From positions 1-64,000 of the forward strand of contig NZ_RZNZ01000011.1 of assembly GCF_008698145.1 (NCBI RefSeq): DNA of 64,000 nucleotides. Reading direction: 5' to 3'. The stretch comes from Bifidobacterium vespertilionis. Its GTDB lineage: Bacteria > Actinomycetota > Actinomycetes > Actinomycetales > Bifidobacteriaceae. Below the pieces are notes generated by a model. The model made no database searches. It was not told the DNA's origin and worked only from the letters and a program-made list of their open reading frames with translations. Both the position numbers and the translations under genes were made by a program. Below are positions 45,382 to 52,430 of this stretch, piece by piece (positions within the stretch are counted from its first letter, which is position 1; each line of letters begins with the position of its first letter).

Positions 45382-47736
45382 ATGACTGCAACGACTGCAT
45401 ACCGAAACGACTATCCCGCCGCGGTCCGCGAACCCAAGGACCGGTCCTTCCACGGCGACCTGTTCTCCGACCCCTATGAGTGGATGCGGGCCAAGGATGA
45501 TCCGCGCACGCAGGAGTTCGTGCGCGGGCAGAACGCCTATGCCGAGGAGCGCATGAAGCCCCTTGCGGGACTGCGCGCCAAACTGTTCGACGAACTCAAG
45601 TCGCGCGTGCAGCAGACCGACATGTCCGTGCCCACGCGCGTGAACGGCTACTGGTACTTCGCCCGCACACAGGAGGGCCGCCAGTATGCCACGCAGTGCC
45701 GCATCCCGGTGGCCGGTCCGGACGACTGGACCCCGCCCGAGGTGGATCCCGAGGCCGCGCCCGGATCCATGCCCGGCGAGGAGATTGTGTTCGATGCAAA
45801 CGCCGAGGCCGAAGGGCACGATTTCTTCCGGCTGGGCGGCATCGATCTGAGCCGCGACGGCCGGTGGATGCTCTACGGCGTCGACGTCAAGGGCGACGAG
45901 CGGTACGATCTCAAGATCCGGGACCTCAACACCGGGCGCGATCTGCCGGAAACGATCGAGCAGGTGTCCGCCGGCGGATGCCTGACCCCGGACGGCAAGT
46001 GGGCGTTCTACGTGAAGGTGGACGACGCCTGGCGGCCGTATGCCGTGTGGCGCCACCGCGTGGGCACCGACGCCGCCGAGGACGTGGAGGCGTGGCGCGA
46101 GGACGACGAGCGCTTCTGGGTGGGCGTGGGCATGAGCTTCGACGAGCGCAACATCGTGATCGGCACCGGCTCCAAAACCACCACCGAGGTGCTCACCCTG
46201 TCCGTGGATGATCCGACGGGCCTCTTCCAGCCGTTCATCCCGCGTCGCGAGGGCATCGAATACGATGTGAGCTTCGCGTGCTTCGAGGGCGCCGGGGACG
46301 ATGGGGCGGACGTGCCCGTGGCGATCGTGTACCACAACGTCAGCAATCCGAACTTCCAGATCAACGTGATCGACATGCGCCGCCACGAGCCGCCGTATGC
46401 GCTGGACGAGGGCGTGGTCGTGGCCGCCGGATCGCCCTACGGCTGCGAGCGCGGCGGGGAGTGCTCGGGCATGCCGGTGGGCCGGCCCTACCGCAATCCG
46501 GACAATCCGGCGATTCTGGACGGGGCGAGCGGATTGGGGATCGAGGGCATCGCGATCCACCGCCACTTCGTGCTGCTGTCCTACCGCGCCGACGGTCTGC
46601 CGCATCTGGCCGTGATGACCAAGCAGGCGGCCGTGGAGGACTGGCGGGCCGGGCGTCCCTGGCGGTTCGAGGAGCTGCATCCCAGGCCGTCCGCGCCGCT
46701 GCGGAACCCCCATGCGGAGCGGCTGTATTCGATCGGCGCCGGCGGCAACCCGTCCTACGAGGCTCCTCGGCTGCGCTACTCCTTCGGCAGCTACACCCTG
46801 CCCGGCGAGCTGCACGAGTTCGATCCGGCCACCGGCGAGGACGTACTCCTCAAGCGCGTCAGGGTGTTGGGCGACTTCGACCCCGAGGACTACGTGGAGC
46901 ACCGGCTGTGGATCACCGCGCGCGACGGCGAGCGGATCCCCGTGTCGCTGGTGTGGAGGCCGTCCGTGTGCCATCCGCAGATCGAGGGAAGTCCGGCGCC
47001 CATGTTCATCACCGGCTACGGCGCCTACGAGTACAGCCTCGACCCGGGTTTCTCCGTGCCGCGCCTGAGCCTGCTGGACCGCGGTGTGCTGTATGCGGTG
47101 GCGCACATCCGGGGCGGCGGCGAGATGGGCCGCGCATGGTACGAGCAGGGGCGCAGGCTCAACAAGAAGCACAGCTTCGAGGACTTCGTGGACGTCACGC
47201 GCGCGCTGGAGGAGGAAGGCTGGGCCGATCCGAAGCGCACAGTGGCCAATGGCGGATCCGCGGGCGGCCTGCTGATGGGCGCGGTGGCCAACATGGCCCC
47301 GGACCTGTACGCCGGCGTGGAGGCGGACGTGCCCTTCGTGGACGCGCTCACCTCGATCCTCAACCCTGATCTGCCGCTTACGGTGACCGAATGGGACGAG
47401 TGGGGCGACCCACTGCACGATGCCTCCGTGTACGACTACATGAAGTCCTACACACCTTACGAGAACGTGCCCACGGCCGCCGAGCGCCTGGCGCGGTTCG
47501 GGACCGATCATTTCCCGCGGATCTTCGTCACCACGTCCATGAACGACACGCGCGTGCTGTACGTGGAGCCGCTCAAGTGGATCGCGCGTCTGCAGGAGCC
47601 CGAGGTGGGCGCCGACGCGATCGTGAAGATCGAGGTGGAGGCCGGCCACGGCGGCACCAGCGGGCGGTACAAGCAGTGGGAGGAGATCTCCTACGAGAAC
47701 GCCTGGTGCCTGTGGATCATGGGGCTGCGGGAGTAG
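45382..47736 (+). CDS. Prolyl oligopeptidase family S9 peptidase (oligopeptidase B type)
   Basis: The 784-residue cytoplasmic serine peptidase has an N-terminal seven-bladed propeller (about 70-480). The alpha/beta hydrolase domain follows, with RGGGEMGRAWYEQGR. The catalytic triad is Ser626 (GGSAGGLLMG), Asp722 (SMNDTRV) and His756 (AGHGG). The layout matches PtrB/oligopeptidase B, which cuts short peptides after basic residues. A CATGGT/TAGCAT box just upstream and no ribosome binding site suggest a leaderless start at 45382. An ATG at 45370 overlaps that -10. Confidence 0.92.
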   Translation: MTATTAYRNDYPAAVREPKDRSFHGDLFSDPYEWMRAKDDPRTQEFVRGQNAYAEERMKPLAGLRAKLFDELKSRVQQTDMSVPTRVNGYWYFARTQEGRQYATQCRIPVAGPDDWTPPEVDPEAAPGSMPGEEIVFDANAEAEGHDFFRLGGIDLSRDGRWMLYGVDVKGDERYDLKIRDLNTGRDLPETIEQVSAGGCLTPDGKWAFYVKVDDAWRPYAVWRHRVGTDAAEDVEAWREDDERFWVGVGMSFDERNIVIGTGSKTTTEVLTLSVDDPTGLFQPFIPRREGIEYDVSFACFEGAGDDGADVPVAIVYHNVSNPNFQINVIDMRRHEPPYALDEGVVVAAGSPYGCERGGECSGMPVGRPYRNPDNPAILDGASGLGIEGIAIHRHFVLLSYRADGLPHLAVMTKQAAVEDWRAGRPWRFEELHPRPSAPLRNPHAERLYSIGAGGNPSYEAPRLRYSFGSYTLPGELHEFDPATGEDVLLKRVRVLGDFDPEDYVEHRLWITARDGERIPVSLVWRPSVCHPQIEGSPAPMFITGYGAYEYSLDPGFSVPRLSLLDRGVLYAVAHIRGGGEMGRAWYEQGRRLNKKHSFEDFVDVTRALEEEGWADPKRTVANGGSAGGLLMGAVANMAPDLYAGVEADVPFVDALTSILNPDLPLTVTEWDEWGDPLHDASVYDYMKSYTPYENVPTAAERLARFGTDHFPRIFVTTSMNDTRVLYVEPLKWIARLQEPEVGADAIVKIEVEAGHGGTSGRYKQWEEISYENAWCLWIMGLRE

Positions 47737-47822
47737 CGCTGCCGTGCCCGCCGGCCGGATCGGTGTCCACTTGCTGAGCGGCATCGATCCGGCCCATGGG
47801 CGCGCGAGTAGTCTGCCGTGCT

Positions 47823-48854
47823 ATGAGCAAGTCATACACAATCGCCGTCATCCCCGGCGACGGCATCGGCAAGGAAGTCACCCCCTGGGCCCAGGCGGCT
47901 CTTGAAAAGGCCGCCGAGGGCGAGGCATCGTTCACCTACGAGCAATTCGATCTGGGTGCCGAGCGCTATCTGCGCGACGGCGCGATCCTCCCCGAGGACG
48001 AGGAGAACCGCATCAAGGCCACCGACGCGATCCTGCTGGGCGCCGTGGGCGACCCGCGCATCAAGGCCGGCATTCTGGAGCGCGGACTGCTGCTGAAGCT
48101 GCGCTTCGATCTGGACCAGTACGTCAACCTGCGCCCGTCCAAGCTGTACAAGGGCGTCACCTCCCCGCTCGCCAACCCGGGCGACATCGACTTCGTGGTG
48201 GTCCGCGAGGGCACCGAGGGCCTGTACTGCGGCGCCGGCGGTGCGGTCCGCCGCGACACCCCCAACGAGGTGGCCACCGAGGTGTCCATCAACACCGCGT
48301 ACGGCGTGGAGCGCGTGGTCCGCTACGCTTTCCAGCTGGCCATGAAGCGCCGCAAGCATGTCACGCTGGTGCACAAGAAGAACGTGCTCATCAACGCCGG
48401 CGACATGTGGCAGCGCATCGTGGACCGCGTGGGCGAGGAGTTCCCCGAGGTCACGCACGACTACTCCCACATCGACGCGGCCACCATCTACCTGGTCTCC
48501 GACCCGTCGCGCTTCGACGTGATCCTCACGGACAACCTCTTCGGTGACATCCTGACCGACGAGGCAGGCGCCGTGGTGGGCGGCGTGGGCTACTCCGCGT
48601 CCGGCTGCATCAACGCCTCCAACGAGTTCCCGTCCATGTTCGAGCCGATCCACGGTTCCGCCCCGGACATCGCCGGCAAGGGCATCGCGAACCCCACGGC
48701 CGCGATCCTCTCCGCCGCCATGCTGCTGCGCCACCTCGGCTTCGATGCGGCCGCCGCGAAGATCGACGCGGCCGTCGAGGCGGACATCGAGGAGCTGGGC
48801 TCCACCACGCGCACCACCGAGCAGGTGGGCAAGGACATTCTGGCCCGCATCTGA
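47823..48854 (+). CDS. leuB: 3-isopropylmalate dehydrogenase
   Basis: The 343-residue protein has IPGDGIG at its N-terminus, [20 protein letters not shown] in the substrate-binding helix, [10 protein letters not shown] and the metal/substrate site [13 protein letters not shown]. It belongs to the actinobacterial LeuB branch. LeuB oxidises and decarboxylates 3-isopropylmalate in leucine synthesis with NAD+. No other leu genes are adjacent; the ilvC copies lie 25-45 kb away. TAGTCT (47809-47814) 8 nt before the ATG suggests a leaderless mRNA. Confidence 0.94.
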   Translation: MSKSYTIAVIPGDGIGKEVTPWAQAALEKAAEGEASFTYEQFDLGAERYLRDGAILPEDEENRIKATDAILLGAVGDPRIKAGILERGLLLKLRFDLDQYVNLRPSKLYKGVTSPLANPGDIDFVVVREGTEGLYCGAGGAVRRDTPNEVATEVSINTAYGVERVVRYAFQLAMKRRKHVTLVHKKNVLINAGDMWQRIVDRVGEEFPEVTHDYSHIDAATIYLVSDPSRFDVILTDNLFGDILTDEAGAVVGGVGYSASGCINASNEFPSMFEPIHGSAPDIAGKGIANPTAAILSAAMLLRHLGFDAAAAKIDAAVEADIEELGSTTRTTEQVGKDILARI

Positions 48855-49013
48855 CCTGCATTCGGTCTGGGCTCGGCGTGCGGATCTTACGGAACGGACA
48901 CCGGTCGTGGCATCCCCGTGGCTTGGTGTCCGTTTTCATATCGGCACGGGTTTGGTCCGGTTTCGTCGGTCCGGCTTGGTGGCCCGGGCTTGGCGGTCTG
49001 GTTTCAGAGTCCT

Positions 49014-49187
49014 TTCTGTAAATCCGTTACAGAACGTGCGTCTGAGAGGGTCTTTCGCAGTCGCTTCTGTAACGGATTTACAAAACGTGCCGATTGGAGG
49101 GGTCTTCGAGGTGCGTTCTGTAAATCCGTTACAGAATGTGCGCCGGAGAGACGCCCGGGATGCCCGTTTTGTAACGCCGTTACGGAA
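49014..49187. repeat. Array of 21-bp palindromes TTCTGTAA-N5-TTACAGAA, exact 51-bp period (family C)
   Basis: Units are 49014-49034, 49065-49085, 49116-49136 and 49167-49187. Unit 3 equals unit 1 and unit 2 is its reverse complement with one change; unit 4 has diverged. The 30-bp spacers are only partly alike (CGTGCCGATTG and TCTTCGAGGTGC recur). No gene is credible in 48855-49485. Confidence 0.88.
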
Positions 49188-49214
49188 CGTGCCGATTGAC
49201 GTGGCCTTCGAGGT

Positions 49215-49421
49215 GCTCATTATGCGTCTTGGAAATCCAGAGTGAACGGATCGGATGTGCGGGTTCTGCATGGCGTTCTGCATTGAGTCCGTCGGCCATC
49301 GGATTTGCTCATTCTGATTCCGGTTCTGCACAGAGTGAGCAAGTTTGCTGTCTTGCGGTCGATTTCTGGCTGTAGGACATCGGATTTGCTCATTCTGGCC
49401 TCGTGGATTCGTAGAGTGAGC
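49215..49421. repeat. GCTCA...TGAGC palindromes (family D)
   Basis: Three palindromes, 49215-49247, 49307-49340 and 49388-49421, share the arms GCTCATTCTG and CAGAGTGAGC. The first has diverged arms. Units 2 and 3 start 81 bp apart and both follow CATCGGATTT. The array begins 28 bp after family C ends. Confidence 0.7.
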
Positions 49422-49485
49422 GGATCGCTGAGCGAATCGGCGGTATGGTGGGAGCAATGGTCGGAATCAGATGATCGGGGGAGTG

Positions 49486-50934
49486 ATGGCTGACATACGG
49501 TGTGACGGGCGCGATGGTCGCAATGGGCATGATGCCGACGGTGGTTGGCGTCGCGGCGAGTGCAAGATGCCAGGCGGCAAGCTGGTGGCGGTCGGCATCG
49601 GCCCCGCGGCGGATGGGGACGATGGTACGGTCAAGGCCCGGATCGACGGGGATTTTTTCGTGGAGGGCGATGCGTCGGCCGCGCGCGGGCTGCTGCATGA
49701 GTTGGAGCGTGCGATCGTCGCGTATGCGGGGGAGTCGCAGGGAGTGCCCGCTGATCCCGTCGTCGCGTCCTGTGCGGGGTCCGCGGCCAAGGCAATGTCT
49801 GATTTGTCCGATCGGCTGGCTGCGGTGATGGGCCGATGGCCGGAGGTGACGATGGTCGGCGCGAACGCCCGCACGATCGCCACGGCGGCTTTGCGCGCGA
49901 TGGGCGCCGATGTGGCGGTTGCGTCTTCGCCCGCTCCGCAGCCCATGGCCGATCGGCAGGCCGCGGCAGGCCGGAAAATCGTGGCCGGTCAGTCCATGCC
50001 TAACCAGACCGCATCCGCCCCGCAACTGCCCGGTCTGATCGTGCTCAGGGACGTGCCGCGTGAGCCCGCCATGCAGTTGGCCCTGGATCAGGCGTGCGCG
50101 GAGGCCGTGGCCGCCGGTCGCATGGGGCCGATCATCCGGCTGTGGCAATGGGATCGGCCGGCCGTGGTGATTGGACGGTTCCAGTCGCTCGCCAACGAGG
50201 TGGATCTCGATCAGGCCGCGGCGGAGGGCGTGACGGTCGTGCGGCGCATCACCGGCGGCGGCGCGATGTTCGCCGAGCCGGAATCGGTGATCACCTACTC
50301 GCTCGTCGCGCCGCTTGACGTCGTGGCCGGCGTGGGAATCGGCGAATCGTACCATCGTTGCGATCAGTGGGTGCTGGATGCGCTGCTGTCACTCGGAATC
50401 GAGGCGCGGTACCAGCCGATCAACGACATCGCATCGCCCTTGGGCAAGATCGGCGGGGCTGCCCAGCGGCGATTCCCGCCCGTGGGCTCGGCCGATGCCT
50501 CAGGGGCCGCGCGCACCGCGCAGACCGCGCAAGCTCCCGGTGCCGTGCTGCACCACACGATGCTGTCGTACAACATCGACGCGGCCAAGATGACGCGGAT
50601 CCTGCGGATTTCCCGGGAGAAGATGTCCGACAAGGCCGTCAAGTCGGCCGCCAAGCGCGTCGATCCGCTGCGCTCGCAGACCGGTCTGGCGCGCGCGCAG
50701 GTGATCGACCGCATGATCGGCGTGCTCACGGATCCGGCGGGACCGTACCGCGCGCGGCTGTGCGAGCCTGGACCGACGGAGAAGGCAAGCGGCGCGGTCG
50801 GTCCGGGCAATGCGGCGGGTCTGGACAGTGTGGTCGGTCTGGATAGGGCGATCCCCCCGCAGGTGATCGCCCGTGCCGAAGAGCTGGCCCGGGACCGGTT
50901 CTCCACGCCGGAATGGACCGCGATCATCCCGTAG
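49486..50934 (+). CDS. Lipoate-protein ligase family protein with the accessory domain at the N-terminus
   Basis: The 482-residue protein has an N-terminal unit of about 80 residues (GGKLVAVGIGPAADGDDGTV, then ARIDGDFFVEG) that looks like the LplA C-terminal accessory domain. A middle linker follows, then the catalytic BPL/LplA domain: LWQWDRPAVVIGRFQSLANE, VVRRITGGGAMFAEP, ND-IASPLGKIGGAA and the C-terminal LSYNIDAAKMTRILRI. The order is therefore permuted relative to E. coli LplA. A Ala/Gln-rich insert lies near 330-355. It is the probable enzyme that loads lipoate onto the GcvH-like protein at 43714. The start is uncertain: GGGGGAG precedes ATG 49486, with alternatives at 49471 and 49567. 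Confidence 0.75.
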   Translation: MADIRCDGRDGRNGHDADGGWRRGECKMPGGKLVAVGIGPAADGDDGTVKARIDGDFFVEGDASAARGLLHELERAIVAYAGESQGVPADPVVASCAGSAAKAMSDLSDRLAAVMGRWPEVTMVGANARTIATAALRAMGADVAVASSPAPQPMADRQAAAGRKIVAGQSMPNQTASAPQLPGLIVLRDVPREPAMQLALDQACAEAVAAGRMGPIIRLWQWDRPAVVIGRFQSLANEVDLDQAAAEGVTVVRRITGGGAMFAEPESVITYSLVAPLDVVAGVGIGESYHRCDQWVLDALLSLGIEARYQPINDIASPLGKIGGAAQRRFPPVGSADASGAARTAQTAQAPGAVLHHTMLSYNIDAAKMTRILRISREKMSDKAVKSAAKRVDPLRSQTGLARAQVIDRMIGVLTDPAGPYRARLCEPGPTEKASGAVGPGNAAGLDSVVGLDRAIPPQVIARAEELARDRFSTPEWTAIIP

Positions 50935-50997
50935 CCTGGCTGGCCGCGGTCGGATTCCGTCATCCTGTACAGAGCGCATGCCCGGGACGACGCCTGT

Positions 50998-51300
50998 GTC
51001 TCAAGTCGCATCCAAATCCGGAATTGGATGTGATTTCGGACGCGCTGAATGCCTCTGTGTCTGCCTCTGTGTCTCAAGTCGCATCCATTCCCATGATTGG
51101 TGGTGATTTGAGACGCAGTTGCCCCTCCCCGCGTCTCAAGTCGCCACCGAAATGGGAAGTGGTGGTGATTTGAGACGCGGTTCGGCTTTCCTGTGTCTCA
51201 AACCACCTCCAATTCCGAAAACGGGTGCGAAACGAGACGCAGGAAGAGCCACCTGTGTCTCAAACCGCTGCCGAATCCGACAATGGATGCGATTTGAGAC
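50998..51300. repeat. Array of 44-bp GTCTC...GAGAC palindromes (family B, locus 2)
   Basis: Units are 50998-51041, 51071-51114, 51133-51176, 51195-51238 and 51257-51300, all exactly 44 bp. Starts are 73, 62, 62 and 62 bp apart; the first spacing is longer by a 12-bp tandem copy of GCCTCTGTGTCT. Arms resemble locus 1 (GTCTCAAGTCGCCACC). It begins 63 bp after the lipoate ligase stop. Confidence 0.88.
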
Positions 51301-51430
51301 ACGGGACATTATGGGGCACGGGACATTATGGGGCACGGGACGCCGGGGCACAGGATGCCGTAGCGCACAGGATGCCGTAGCGCACGGGACGTCGAAGGGC
51401 GCGGGGCGTCGTAGGGCACGGCACCGCCGG
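51300..51430. repeat. 17-bp tandem repeat directly after the palindrome array
   Basis: About eight head-to-tail units of the form CACGGGAC-N9 follow: two of CACGGGACATTATGGGG, then variants such as CACAGGATGCCGTAGCG (twice) and CACGGGACGTCGAAGGG. The third unit is 15 bp. It starts on the last base of the final family B palindrome. Confidence 0.8.
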
Positions 51431-51527
51431 ATGCGGATGGGACGATCCGCCCCCTGAGTCGCAATGGCAGGATACAATGTCTTCCCGTATTTAAGGTCGA
51501 GGAAGCCACGATCGCATGGAGGTGGGG

Positions 51528-52259
51528 ATGAGCGCAAGCAGCCCGGATGAGGTTCCGAACGAGATGCCGGACGCGGACAACGCCCTGCTCCAGACCGCGC
51601 TGTTCAAGCAGGTCTCGCCGGAGGAGGCCGCGCAGCTCATTCCCCATCTGAGGCGCTGGTCGCTCAACAAGGGCGGCACCATCTTCCGCGAGGGCGATGT
51701 GGACCACCGCATGTACATCCTCGAAAACGGCCGGGTCAAGCTCACCCGCACGTCCGACGACCATCGCGTGCAGCTGCTGAGCATCCACGGGCACGGCGAG
51801 ATTCTGGGCGAGATCCCGGTGTTCGATCCCCACGGCGGTCCGCGCACGGCCAATGCGGTGGCCATGACCAACAACACCGTGGTCGTCTCCCTGGAGCACG
51901 ATGATCTGTTCGCGTGGCTGGACGAGCATCCCCGCGTGGCCGTGGACATGCTGCAGGTGCTGGCCGGCCGCATGCGCGCCAACAACGAGCGCATCTCCGA
52001 TCTGGTGTTCATGGACGTGCCCGCCCGCCTTGCCAAGACGCTGCTGGATCTGGCCCGGCGGTTCGGCGAGCCGATGGAGGCCGGTCTGATGGTCCCGCAC
52101 GATCTGACGCAGGAGGAGCTCGCCCAGTTGGTGGGCGCCTCGCGCGAGACCGTGAACAAGGCGCTGATGGACTTCGACAACCGCGGGTGGATCGCGCGCA
52201 AGGGCCGTTCGATCATCATCTTCCAGCCGGGCATGCTCATCCGCCGCTCCAAGCGGTAG
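51528..52259 (+). CDS. Crp/Fnr-family transcription regulator (GlxR-like)
   Basis: The 243-residue regulator has an N-terminal cyclic-nucleotide-binding beta-roll: GGTIFREGDVDHRMYILENG, then GEILGEIPVF in the phosphate-binding cassette. A long dimer helix and a C-terminal winged helix-turn-helix follow (LTQEELAQLVGASRETVNKA). It likely responds to cAMP or a related nucleotide as GlxR does in related genera. Two starts fit: ATG 51528 is 5 nt behind GGAGG and ATG 51516 is 10 nt behind GAGGAAG. A TACAAT box lies near 51474. Confidence 0.9.
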   Translation: MSASSPDEVPNEMPDADNALLQTALFKQVSPEEAAQLIPHLRRWSLNKGGTIFREGDVDHRMYILENGRVKLTRTSDDHRVQLLSIHGHGEILGEIPVFDPHGGPRTANAVAMTNNTVVVSLEHDDLFAWLDEHPRVAVDMLQVLAGRMRANNERISDLVFMDVPARLAKTLLDLARRFGEPMEAGLMVPHDLTQEELAQLVGASRETVNKALMDFDNRGWIARKGRSIIIFQPGMLIRRSKR

Positions 52260-52430
52260 CCGGGTGGCGACCGGGGCGGGCCGGGGCAGTCCGGTCAGAC
52301 GGGCCGCGGACGGATCGGCAAACCCCTCCATCCAGCCGGTTTTCGGCGGGTTCCCAGCGAGTGGAGCTATGGTGATCGTTTGGATCCGAAGCCCGTCCAC
52401 CGGTAGAGGCGGGCCCTTAGAATGGGCAGC

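Noticed and set aside
43624..47784. A 1386-codon open frame on the minus strand
   Set aside because: It is antisense to gcvH, the App1-type gene and the oligopeptidase gene, all of which have clear motifs. Its His/Arg/Gly/Val-rich composition is typical of a high-GC shadow frame.
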